Positions 10,859 to 23,960 of a stretch of DNA of 64,000 bases are shown piece by piece. Every line of letters begins with the position of its first letter. Within the stretch, counting starts at the first letter, position 1. This stretch comes from Magnolia sinica (Eukaryota; Streptophyta; Magnoliopsida; Magnoliales; Magnoliaceae), in the NCBI RefSeq assembly GCF_029962835.1, contig NC_080583.1:2696001-2760000 (forward strand), read 5' to 3'. The notes under the pieces were generated by a model that did not search any database, was not told the DNA's origin, and was given only the letters and a program-made list of their open reading frames with translations. A program made the translations under genes and the position numbers.

Positions 10859-12319
10859 TCATATATCGTTCAAAACATCCCTAAGTGGGTAAACATGCGG
10901 TAGAGATTTTAAGACCCCAAGACTATTTTACGATTTATAATTAATATAATGCAAACTTTTATATCAATCCATTGTCGTCTAGTCCGGTTAGGATACCTGG
11001 CTTTCACCCAGGCGACCCGGGTTCAAATCCCGGCAATGGAAATTTTAATTAATTTTTTATTCCATTTTAAAAAAAATTTATTTTTCGAACCGCGCATGAA
11101 CAATCGCGCTACGCCATAGTATTTTTATTTTTTTATTTTTTTTCCGCTGCAGCTAGGGTTATTCTGATCTGTCCTTTTTTCTTTTCCCCTACGTTTCCAT
11201 GGATCGGATCGAGATCGGGCGGCAGGAAGACGTCGCTGCTCCATCGTCTGCTTTGGCCTACCTCGATCCTCACTACTGGTGAGATCCTAAACGTTAATCT
11301 GAGCTCTCGATCGATCCGCTTCCGGTCTCATTTTCTCCAGCTTTTTTGTGCGATTTTTGCTCAATTTCACTCTTGTAGATGGCGTTTTCCGTTGATTTTC
11401 TAGAATCGTAAGTTTTGTGGAGATTTTTGTGGTATTTTCCTTAAATTTATAATTTTTCCTGTAAATTTTTGTTCTTATCTCGAGATTTTAATTTTAAGCT
11501 GGATTCAAGCTAGTAGGACTTGAATTCTGAGGTTTCTGGAGAAACTTGTAATGGGCTTTTTATGTTTTTTACATAATAAAAAAGAAAAGAACTTTCTGTT
11601 TGAATTCCTTATAAGTTTTTTTTTTTTAATCTGAATTTTGATTTTCCACTCTTTAAATTGTACCTTCTGCTTGAATTTTTCATACTAAGTGCATCTTACA
11701 GAAGATTCTTATTCAGTTTTCTATAATATTTTATGTTCTTGTTTGATTCTTAAATTTATTAATTTACTTATTTCAGATAACTTTCTGTTTGGATTTCTCA
11801 ATCTTATGGCATTTGCTTGGTCGGATTCTTCAGGGATCGCCGTTTCTCCTTTGAGGAGCACTATGAATGGTTTAAGGAGTATTCTCATTTCCAACATCTT
11901 ATCCAGCAGCACATAAAATCTTCAGACTCTGTACGTATCAATTTGATTTTCTGAACGTTTCCCTTCCGCTTCGATTCATTTGTATATGATTGTTTAGTGG
12001 TGGATTGGTGCTCAGTAGGTAGGAATGAATTTCTAATTAGAAGTGAATGTACTAATACAATGTTGGATCAGCATTTTCTTGGCCAATAAACTGTAAATGT
12101 GGGTCCCACTTTGTAGAGATTGATATAGTTCATATGGTGGGCCCCATGGTGGATTCAAAATACCACAAGGATCATGCCTGTTAGATGAGATTGGATGCCA
12201 TGATTCCCAGTGGTTTTAAGGGCCTAGCTTGACGCGTTCCATCGGAACTGGGGCCTTGTTTGGCGTATTGGTTAGGTTTTGAGCATTTCGTACCAAAGCC
12301 AACACCATGTCTTGTGTTC
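10859..12319 (+). repeat. segmental duplication, copy B (tRNA-Glu, promoter, exons 1-2)
   Basis: Second copy of 8284-9758, 1461 bp. It is the copy adjacent to the rest of the gene. Just beyond its right edge (12436-12512) there is a diverged repeat of its own last 100 bp (cagtggttttaagggcctag against cagtggtttaagggctagc), so the edge lies inside an older local repeat. Confidence 0.95.
10968..11040 (+). tRNA. tRNA-Glu (UUC), copy B
   Basis: Same 73-nt cloverleaf as copy A, with G instead of C at 10999. The anticodon stem CCTGG/CCAGG is therefore fully paired. Anticodon TTC lies in loop CTTTCAC, and the A and B boxes are intact. This is the likely functional tRNA-Glu of the pair. The 3' CCA is not encoded, as usual for nuclear plant tRNA genes. 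Confidence 0.93.
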
Positions 12320-15300
12320 GAGTCACGGAGATGATAGTCACCACAAGGTGTAAAGGGCAGCTGGACATAATCCAGAGTGTGTGCCGCTGTTGGGCTGCCT
12401 GACACTGGCTGGGAAGTGTGGTGGCATGTTACAATTCCCAGTGGTTTAAGGGCTAGCTTGACGCATTCCATCAGTCTTGGGCTCTTGGCGTATTGGTTAG
12501 GCCTTTTAGTCTATTTGTTATAACTTTAAATTTCCATTGAGTTTCTATGGTCATCTGGCAGGCGATGTCAGGGAATGATGGCCCATCTTGTGATTGGGCC
12601 CCCAGATTGACAGTTTAGGTTACTGAAAGGTGACTGTTCACTAACTGTACTATTATTAGGTCTAGCCAAAAAAATGCTTCTTTCAACTGAGCATGATGCA
12701 ATAACCCTTTTGTAGATATGGTAAAGGAAAAGACGTTCGCACAAAGGGCCTACTCATGTGCAAACCCTGTTCTTACTTTTACTAATGTTTCTGAATTTTT
12801 CCAGCGGTTCTTGCAAATTTCTACTTTTTAACTTATTCAAATCTTTTCCCTCACACATAGCCACAACTGTTACCACCAAAAACTACCTATGACCACTTCT
12901 CTCTCTCTCGCTCTCTCTCTGATGAGGACATCACATCACGAAGCCATTATGTACATATCAGAGGAGGAGGCGAGCCCGTCTCCCTGTGGCTAGGTGGGTA
13001 CCCGTTCGGGTCTTGAGGAGCTAATGACCCCATATAGCATGTCAGAGCATCATCGAAGACCCCACATTGGGAAGATGCTTGTGATTTGCGTGGTGGACGA
13101 GCTTGGATGAGTTTTGGACGAGTTTTGACCGTTGGATCGCGAGGATGTCATGATCGGACCATTGGATGCGGCTTGATCGCGTGGCCTGCCTTGATCATGG
13201 ACGTCGTCGGTACCCATCGGGCACTTAAGATGATTTAGATTATTTTATACTTTAGTACTTTTGTTAGTTGATTTATTGGATTATATTCTCATTTTCTTTT
13301 AGAAGAGAGTATTTTGAAATAAGTGTTTTGTAGGAGGTAAAAGGCAAACTATGTTTTGCTTAAGCTTTTTTTTTTTTTTTTTTTTTGTAAAAACCCAAAT
13401 CTGGAACTATATAAGGCCTTGAACATCCAATCCTAGGGCCAATGATGCTTTAAATTAAATTTGAGATTTATTTCTTGATGCTCTTGTGCATGGGGTCTTT
13501 TTTAATAGTGTGAAGCCATCCCCTTGGTGTGAATTCAAGACTATCCTAATAGTGTGAAGCCATCCCCTTGGTGTGAATCTAAGACTATCCCTTCTCTTAA
13601 ATGTATCTTCTCAACTTTATCTATTTTCTCACTTTTTTTTTTTGTTCTTTTTCCTTCGCCACTCTCAAATCCTAACATCCAAAACCACAAATCCATCAAC
13701 CAAAACCTTTCGAACCTCAAAACCCACCCAAGTACGTGTGGATTCATCCATCCATACAACTGTATGGACGACCGTACGGTCATCCGTACAACCGCACATG
13801 TGTGGCCTATCTAACATATGGTTTTATTCCCTTTTGCCATTTCTCATCCCATCAATGTTTCCTCGTAAAACTCTCTAATTCATAGTTTCTCATTCTTTTT
13901 ATAAACTCTAAACCCATTAAACCCTAATCCCTCTAAAACCCAAAATTCTCTCAATTCCCTTTTGATGCAAGTAATTCCCCTTGATTGATAGCCTATCTCT
14001 ATGTTAATTTAGGGGTTTCTTAATTCTATTGGGACCAATTGCTTCAGTATGTTAATAGTTCTTATTACGAGCATGTATTAGCCTATGATCTAATATATTA
14101 TCTACTTGTTTACTGTTTTGTATTGATATTAGATTGCTGAAATTTATGAATTATTGCTCATATAATCTGGAAATATGATTTTATCACCACCTTAGGATAG
14201 AAAACTTCATCACGCATAAAATTTTGGTATTAGAGCTTAGGTTAACATAGGGTACATTCCTCTTAAATCTAGAATAGGGTTGTTCATCATCATATATAGT
14301 GTAGATCATCATATTGTGGCATTTTAGGGTCAATTATTCCCATATATATACCGCTTAAATTTGGTACATGCTGTTTAACAATTTACATTGCTAAAATTTT
14401 CGGGCTAGGGCCTCAATCTTAACGCTTTTCATCACACGATCATCAAGATCGTGGTGGTATAGATACTCTCCACGGATGACTGGGCACGTACCCCATTATG
14501 GCCAACACCTCGGCCATGGTCTCTGTCCACCAACGTGATCTCCCATGTGAACTTCCTCTGCACATTTCACTTGGGATTGGCCATCTTCCCCATTGTCAAG
14601 GTTTGCTTGAAGGGAAGTCTCCAACTGACCTATATAATTGTTGGTGGTTCTGCTTTGAGCCTCAAGGGCATCTAGTCGTCTAGTTATGGCATTAAGAGTT
14701 TCGAGAATCTGTTCTTGGGTCATGGTGGTAGGGTGAAGACCAAAAGCACGCCCAGATTGTGTGGGCATGCACTAAGACCCTACGGTGGGGACTCGACATG
14801 ACCCTAGATGATCCTAGACAACTCTAGATGACTCTATATGACCAAAGAGATGCTTTTACCCTAAAAATCTAGCAATTTAACCAACGAAACGCCATGATAC
14901 ACTAAAAATTCAGCAATGTAGCATGGAAATAGTGGGTTATGGGTGCTAAGAAAGTTCAGCAATGGTATAACTAAAGGAATAGCACTAGTATTCTCAACAA
15001 TATGCTAAAATAAATACTAGGACTAAAATTTCAGCAATACACCATGATAAACAATTAGTACCCGAAAATTTCATTGATGTAAATTGCTAAACAGGTAGTA
15101 CCAAATTTCAGTGGTATACATATGTGAATAATTGATCATAAAATGCTACAATATTATGATATACACTATGTATTATGATGAACAAGCCTATTATAGATTT
15201 AAGAAGAATGTACCCTATGTTAACCTAAGCTCTGATACCAAAATTTGATGTATGATGAAGTTTGCTATCCTCAGGTGGTGATAAAATCAGATTTCTAGAT

Positions 15301-18300
15301 TATATGAGCAATAAATCATAAATTTCAGCAATCTCATATCAATTCAAAACAACAAACAAGTATATAATATGTTATAACTTATGCTAATACATGCTCGTAA
15401 TAGGAACTATTAACACAAAAAAGCAATCGATCCCAATGGGATTAAGAAACCCCCAAATTAACACAGGGATAAGCTACCAATAAAGGAAAATTACTTGCAT
15501 CAAAAAAGAATTTTGGGTTTAAGAGAGATTAGGGTTTATGGAAGAAAATGTGATTTAGGATTTATGAAAAGGAGAAACTATCAATTAGGGTTAGGGTTTT
15601 GTGAGGAAACATTGATGGGATGAGAAGTGGCAAAAGGGAATAAAACCATATGCTAGATGGGCCATACACGTACAGAAGTCCGTACGGCTGTACAAATGGA
15701 TGAATCCACACATACTTGGGTGGGTTTTTGAGGTTAGAAAGGTTTGGGTTGATGGGTTTGTGGTTTTGGATGTTAGGATTTAAAAGTGCCAAAGAAAAAA
15801 AAAAAAAAGATGAGAAAAGAATTGAAGTTGAGAGGATACCTTTGAGAGATGAGAAATAATTGTCTTGGATTCACTCCAAGGTAGCTTCCTCTTGGATTCA
15901 CACTAAAGGGATGACTTTACACCATTAAAAGATACTCCATTCACAAGAGCATCAAGAGAGAAATCTCAAATTTCATTCAAAGCACCATCGGCCCTAGGGT
16001 TAGACGTCCAAGGCCTTATATAGTTCCAGATTTGGATTTTTACAAAAAAATAGTTTAAGCAAAGCATATTTCACTTTTTACCTACTACTAAACACTTATT
16101 TTAAGATACCCCCTACTAAAAGAAAATGAAAATATAATCCAATAAATCAACTAACTAACAAAATTACTAAATCATAGAATAATATAAACCATTCTAATTG
16201 CCCGATGGGTCCCGATGACATCCATGATCAAGGTGGGCCACGACGATGAAGCCACATCTACGGTCCAATCATGCCATCCTCTCGATCCAACGGTCAAAAC
16301 TTGTCCAAAACTCATCCAAGCTCGTCCTCCATGCAACCTACAAGCATCTTCCCAATGTGGGGTATTCAATGATGCTATGTGGGGTCTTCAACTCCTCTTC
16401 TAGACTTGGATGGATACTCACCTAGGCACAATGAGACTAGGGCTCGCCTCCTCCTCTAATACGTACGTAACGACTTGCATGATGTGATGTCCTCATCAAC
16501 TTTCTGAGAAGAATTCGCCTTTGACGAAATAAAGCTTCGGTACTGCTCAAGTGAATCTGGATCGATGTTTTGGAACTCTTGTCTCTGTGATCCACATATT
16601 GTCTAAAATCGGTCTGTTTCGGAGGACATGTCACGTAATGGCCATGGGTCCTGCGACAGGTCTAGGTCACTATGATGATCAAGTGAAGTGCTCGGAGTTG
16701 TAGCTGGGGACCTAGGTGGCAGAGGAATTTATTAAGCAAAATTTCCTTTCAAACTCTAGGATACTCATATCATCATAATTCTTGAGATGTTGCAGGTGTA
16801 GGAGGGAGTTCTTGTGAGCTTTTGGGAGCAAACGGATAATATTTATGCAATAGTCCGAAAGACCGTTGCGATAGGGCCGGTGTTGTTGCGCCTGCCGCAG
16901 AAGGCTTAGTGACCGACACGGAGGGTACGGTGGCCATCATGCGAGGGAATGAGGATAACCATGCAAGCGCAAGGCATCTGCTGCAGAAGAGCTGCGACCA
17001 CCATAAAGACTGACTTAGCAACTCCGCGATCGTGGGAGGTTGGTATGGGGATGGTATGGCTGCCACGGAAGCTAGCAGGCCGCCGTGCCTTGGGGACTTC
17101 TCCTCGCGGGCAAGCCGAAGCCTACTAACTTCGCGCTTCACGGTGTTGTTGAGATTCGAATGTCGTGCATCCTACGCGGCACTGTGCCACCCTTGTATGT
17201 CGTTAGGACTTGGCTGATGCCCCAGACCTATACTTAGGGCAATCCCGCCGTGCGGGAGTTGACTCCTAACCTGTCGGTGACCGGAATAAGGGATTCAGTG
17301 ACAGGGTTGAGGAATTCTAGCGATTCCTCTAGTTCCTTCTCTTATTCACTGGTCTGAAGCTTTTTTCTCTTCCAAAAGTCTCTCTTCTGTAGAGTAAAGT
17401 GCCCTATTTATAGGCGAGGAGGGTGACAACAAGGTGAATGAGAGTCCACCATGTGGCGCATTGTGCGGCGTGCTTGTAGTGGTGGCCGTGAGCTAGCCTT
17501 CCTCGCTGCGCGTCAGCCTGTGAGGCGTGGCACGGGTCGTCGCGGGATGTGCCACGCCCCAAACCCGGAAATCAGGCTCACAAAATTCCCGACTGCCGAA
17601 TTTGGTGCCGACAGCTTCCGTAGTATCTCATTCTTGGCTCCCAATGCCCATACGCTACATTCCGATCCTGGGATACTACAAGGAGGATTTTCCAATGTAC
17701 ATTTGTCTCATAAGAAGCATAACCACAAGTTTACCTAAGTCACAAAGGCAACATCATCATCACATATCCACTAATATAAACATTTGAATACAATGCTGAA
17801 AGGGAAATACTTATGTCAAAATCAAAGCTCCAGAAGTCCGCTGCACGCACCAAGCTCAACGCTGCTGCGACCTAACGCCACCTGCACTCATCTATCGTGC
17901 ATAAGCTTATAGAAAGCTTAGAGTGTGGTGTAAGTGTGTGCATAAGGTAAGTGTCAAGTATACAATACAGGTCCATAAATCATACGATATCGGAAATACT
18001 GGCAAGATCATGAATCCTAGGATATCAGAGTAAGTGGAAATACTGGCAATCCATAAATCCATGAACGCTATCAGCCATACCAAGGCTATGTGATGCAAGA
18101 CATGAATGCTGACGACCATATCAAGGCTATGCGATGCAAAATCATAATAAGCCAATATCATATACTGAGAATGCGAAGCAATATACAAATCCTGCTAAGT
18201 CCGTCTAGGCCATATAAGTGTAGAAACATAGCAACCCAAAATGCCAGATGCCGCGGATGTAATGCAATATGCGGTGCGAATGAAATGACCAAGCTGGAGT

Positions 18301-20784
18301 GTGAGGTTGGGATGATAGTACGTAGTATCGCAGACTATGGGGTCCATCACAAGGGACTTCTATCCAAACCAGTCCCATACCTAAATTTGGATAGCCAGAC
18401 TCAATGTGGTAGACTCCTGATCTCAGGTTGGTGGCGCGCCCCAACCGAAATCTTGGCCACTGCGAAGGTACACATGATGACTTTATTTTGCACTACCAGC
18501 CTGAGTGGATAGTGAATGAATAAATGAATGAGTAAAATGTTGGGTATATAACTCCTGCTCAGGAAGTCCACATATCATACCGTACATTTCTGGGATCATC
18601 ATCGGGGTCTAGTACACTCCAAACCAGATTGTCGCCCCATTGCGCGCAAAAAGGTGAGTGGAAGAGACCTCACTATCCGCCTACGAATATCGGGTCCGAC
18701 TTGTTGATAATGGACCCATTCCTCGAGCTGGTCAAACTCAGCCTAGCTTTGCCCCCTCCTCTCGGGCAGGTAAGGCCGCACCCCCTTCCAACTGACCACG
18801 ACACAGTGGGAGACGCGGCCTAATGGTATACGGCCCTCATGCGCTCATGCATTCACTCGGTTTAGACGTTGAAGCAACTTCTGGAACCATGAGGGTTTAG
18901 GGACTTTCACCCAGGAATATCTATAGCACCCCATGTAGAAAAGATTTTCGGTATCCCATCTGGCCATCCACGACATGCCTGTGGAGGCTACGGCCCTGAT
19001 GTCATTAGGGTGTACGGTGGTCATGATGCATGAGTCACACAGTCCAATCATGCATCAATCCTGCACATACCGTGCGCTCATGTGGGGCAACTCTGCCTAT
19101 CAGGGAGCCCCATGAACAACCTGCCCTATGGCATATGCAATGACAAATCACATCTCATAATAAACATGTAGATGATGCGTATGGGCATGTATCATGATGT
19201 TATGGTGTAATATACTTATAATCGGTATCGACAACCGGTACCGATGATCGACATCAATAATCAGCCTATACAATCGAATGCCCCCGCATTAATCACTATC
19301 AGTGAGAAATCTCGAACACGAGACCTCCTGCTCTGATACCAATTTGATACAGGACAATTAACCACTTGCTCTAAAAGCTCGAACTGTTAGAGTATGACGA
19401 ATTAATCCCTTTATCCCATAGCTCAGGCCCCATATCTCATGGGTTAGGACCTCGGCCAAACCCCCTTCGTGGGCTCTAAATCACATGGGCCGCCCACCCC
19501 GAGTGTGTCCCCGCATCCCACAGGCTACTCCACTCAAGCCCGATGTGAAATGCGCATTACTCACCCCTTGTAAGGAGTCTCGAACACGAGATCTCTCCCG
19601 TGGACCCCAAATCGCATGGGTCACCCACCCCAAGTGTGCCCCTGCATCCAACAGGCGACCCCACTCGAGCCCAATGTGAAAATGCCCCCGCATTACTCAT
19701 CAATGTGGACATTTAACCAATATTGCTCCCAAGGAGTGGCCCTTATAGAGCCAGACATATAGTGGGCCTATGGCCTCATACAAGGGCCTAATACACATCA
19801 CTATGGGCCTCACTCATGGGTTGCATATACATCACAATGGGCCTCGCCACATGGGCCATTAATACATCACATCGAGCCCCACTCATGGGCCTCATATACA
19901 TCACAACGGGCATCGGCACATGGGCCATAAATACATCACATTAGGCCTCAACAGATGGGCCGCAAGTACATCAAAATGGGCCTCGGCACGTGGGCCATAA
20001 ATACATCACATCGGGCCTCATGCAAAGACTTTATATACATTGCATTGGGCCTCACTATTGGGCCACAAATACATCATATTGGGCCACACACAAGGGCCTC
20101 ATACACATCCCATTGGGCCTCACTCATGGGCCTCATGTACATCATATTGGGCCTCATCAAATGGGCCACAAACACATCACATTGGACCTCACTATTGGGC
20201 CACAAATACATCATATTGGGCTACACACAAGGGCCCATGGGTTAGGCATAAGGGATGGGTAGTGAGCTTGTTATACATACATCAAGGTGGGCTTAATAGG
20301 GCAGCCTATAACTCAGGAAAAATGGATGGGCAGCCTGAATACATTATACATCACGGTGGGCCGCACAAATGGATGGCATAGATATACGATACATACATCA
20401 CGGTGTCCCTCACAGGGATGAAACACATACATTCAAGGTGGGGGTCCCATCTGTCTAACAAAACGGACAGCGTGGATGTAAACCACATATGTCAAAGGTG
20501 AGGTCCACATGTCCAGATGGATGGTTGGGAGAAACACAAACATCATGTGGCCCCCACACCACCCGTCCAGTTGGACGGTACTGATAAAATACATAAATCA
20601 TGGTGGGGCCACATGTGTGGATATAGAATAAATGCACCAAGCTGGGCCCCATCGTCAAAAGAGCTGGACGGTGTGGATACACACACAGACCCACAGTTCT
20701 TGCTGCTGTCACATGGCACCGCCTAGATGGACGGTGTTTATGTAAAATACATGCATTAAAGGTGGGTCCCACGTGGGGCCCACC

Positions 20785-20859
<75 letters not shown>

Positions 20860-21882
20860 GGGCTCCATCCAGCGTCCAGGAAGGGATGGACGGCTGGGAT
20901 GCAAAACACATATAGAATGGGTCCCACCATCCATATCTGGACGGTGGACTGCATGGATGAACACATGCTTTATGATAGGGCCCACCATCCAGGTCATGGT
21001 GGGCCACGTTAAAATGGATGGATGGTATGATATAAAGCACATATATCGGTGGTGGCCCCACGTGGCACCGTCCAAAATGGACGGTGTAAATATACGATGC
21101 ATACATCGAGTGGGCCCCACCTCCACACGTGCAGTACCTGTGGAGTGGTTCCCACACGGACGGTTGGTGAATAATACATACCTCATGTCAAACCACAGCA
21201 GCAGCATTTGCTGCATGAGATACCCAGCCAATCTACTTTCATCCCACCGTCCAGAGATTGGATGGTGAGGATACAACACATCCATCATGGTGGGGCCACA
21301 CGTGTGGCCCACCAGCCTCAATCAAACTACCTCTGTACTCTCCCATTGTCCAGCAACGGACGGTGAGGATGGGACACAACTCGGTGGGCCCTACAGCTAA
21401 TGGACGGTGTCCAGCAGCGTCCTGGGTTGCTGGCCCAACCAATGGACAGTCAGAATATAGCACATGTTCTGGTGGGACCCACATCAGCGTGGCCCACCCC
21501 ACGTCGCATGGATGAAAGACATGAATCATGGTGGGGTCTCACACAGACCAAGCTGATATTTGATTTTCTCTTCGTCCAGGGGTGCTGGACGGTGCCAGCA
21601 GCTGGCCCGTCCAGGCCTTCTGGCCGTCCAAACCTTAGGTCCACTTGCTGGATAGGGGGGGTGCACACATCACAGTGGGGTCCACCGTCCCAGCTGGACG
21701 GCTGGATAACATATAAACATCAAGGTGCGTCACACATGGATGGGGTCCACCGTCAAATGGATGGTTGGATAAAATACATTCATAACGATGGGCTCCACTG
21801 TCCTAGCTGGACGGCTGGATGAATCACATTCATCAGGTGGGTCCACGCGGCTGCACGGCGTGGATCAAGTGGGCCACACGCA

Positions 21883-21942
<60 letters not shown>

Positions 21943-23919
21943 GAGATTGGATGAGGTGGGAGGAGCTCTGTCACTATGAGCTCCTCCATACAAGATACAA
22001 TGCATACATCAAGTGGGTCCCACCATGTGGGCCCTAAATAAAAAAATGAGATCAAATACTATGAACACCCACCATTTTTGTTTCTTCTTACTCCGATGAA
22101 ATCCCTAGCTCCTCGGCTTCGACTTTAACGGAGGATGATGGAGATTGGACGGTTGGATTGGGTGGTAGGGAGTGGGCCACACCTAGCTTTTCCTCTTCTC
22201 TCATGGAATGTTTGGACGTTGGGTTGCTTGGGAGAATGAGAGAGAGAGATGAGAGAGAGTGAGAGAGAGAGAGAGAGATGGGTGTGAGTGATGGGTGTAC
22301 TTGACTAGGTATGGGTTGTAAGAGAGAGTTGACTTTGGGGAGGGTCGTTGTGATGGGAGTGATGGGATGTGTACTTGGCATTTGATGTGATGGATTCTCT
22401 TGGGATTGCAAAGTGCGGTGTTTTCCTCGAATTGAACGCGAGCCCACATCTCCTGGCCCGGGTATCGCCTCGGCGCGCGAGACGCGCCGTCGTAACATCG
22501 GCAACAGCGCGGTCGCAAGGATACAAGTCTCGGATTGAGCTGACTCAGGAATACGGGATACGACTCAGGGTCGCACGCAACTGTTATCTACGCATCGCAG
22601 GTCGTCGGAATTTGACCGGGAGGACTACAGAAGCCTACAGAACGGTACGGGCTAGGATACGGGTCTCACAAGATGGTTCCGCCTGCTCCGCGCGTCGCCC
22701 TCTGCAATCTCTGAGCGGCTCACGTATGTCGCTCATACTGGTTCCCCACGTCACTTTTCTTTGATGTTTTCCTTTCACACTACTAAGCTGGTGGCGTTCT
22801 GACGTGTCAGCACAGGAGCTTACGTGTTGCCCTGCTTGTCTGGCCACAGGTTAGTTGGCTTTGGCCCTTCTGTCTTATTCCTTCTTGAGTGATGCGCTAG
22901 TAGCTCCTGCGCATTGCCCATGTGCTCTCTGCGTCAATCCTGCCCATCACTCATGCCTTAGTGCCTCGCCTCCTTTTTAGGCCCCAACGACGCCCTTTTG
23001 ATTACTTCGAGTGCCAGCAAAGAGTTTGGGTTAATTCCCAAAGTTAAATTTAGCTCCATGGGGAGTAATCTTAACATTGGACTCATGGGGGTCAAACTGG
23101 CTCCTAAATTGCAATTTTAAATACTGCTCAAGTTCTTGCACCAACTGATAGGCATGCTTAAGGGTGCCAACATCATAAGAGAGTAGCTCGCGCTGAATAT
23201 CGGATCGGAGGCCCATCCTAAAATGTGAAAGAGTCACTATTGGGTCCTCCTTGACATTACATCTCATCATGTACTCTTCAAATTTGGTGATGTAATCCTT
23301 CACGGGCATTGTTCCCTGGCGAAGGGATTGCCATTGATCCATTAATTTCTGGTGATATGAAAGAGGAAGATATTTTTCCTTCAGTGTTTCCTTTATCTGG
23401 ACCCAATTTACAATTGGGTCTTGTCCAGACCTTTCTAACTTGCTCTCAAGATTGGTCCAAAACAATTTAGCCTGGCCCACCAACTTTATCTTGGCAAACC
23501 TCACATGACAATGATCATACATCTCGTACCACTCAAAGTAGTGGTCCATGTCTGCAAGCCAGTCAAGGAAAGCCTTTGGGTCCAGATAACCATTAAAGCT
23601 AGGGGCCTTGATCTTTACGCTTTTCATCAAATGACCATCAAGATCGTGGTGGTCTAAATACTCTCTATGGGGTGGTTGGGCACGCACCCCATTATGGCGA
23701 AAACCTCGTCCATGGTCTTTTCCACGGCCACGAACGTGACCTCCCGTGTGAACTTGGGATTGGCCATTTTCTCCATCATCGGGGTTTGCTTGAAAGGAAG
23801 TCTCCAACTGACCTATACAATTGTTGGTGGTTCTGCTTTGAGCCTTAAGGGCATCCAGTTGTCTAGTTATAGCATTAAGAGTTTCAAGAATTTGTTCTTG
23901 GCTCATGGTCTGGTTATGG

Positions 23920-23960
<41 letters not shown>

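Larger units (their letters stand above)
20250..22045. repeat. array of MITE-end-like units (GGTGGGGCCCAC / GTCCA-GGACGG / GGATAAAACACATACATCA)
   Basis: About 25-30 degenerate units of 45-90 bp. Each has the same order: atcatggtggggcccac, then a short spacer with gtcca..tggacgg, then t-tggat-aaa-acatac, leading to the next atca. This order equals the right terminal repeat of the dominant MITE family in this window (for example 47090-47140). A (TA)n run (20785-20857) and a (GA)n run (21887-21940) are embedded. The 288-codon minus-strand ORF (20455-21321) with an Ile-Tyr run is an artefact of the array. It lies in intron 2 of the methyltransferase. Confidence 0.8.

Noticed and set aside
16773-17141. 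122-codon minus-strand ORF
   Set aside because: No recognisable domain, and the surrounding DNA is repeat-like.
20455-21321. 288-codon minus-strand ORF with a long Ile-Tyr run
   Set aside because: It reads through the MITE-end array and its (TA)n run; all frames are open there because the units are degenerate tandem repeats.
19740-22045. CRISPR-like array
   Set aside because: Units are degenerate, of varying length, without unique spacers or cas genes, and the DNA is plant nuclear.
22369-22764. 131-codon ORF in GC-rich DNA
   Set aside because: No domain or plant family likeness; the region looks LTR-derived.
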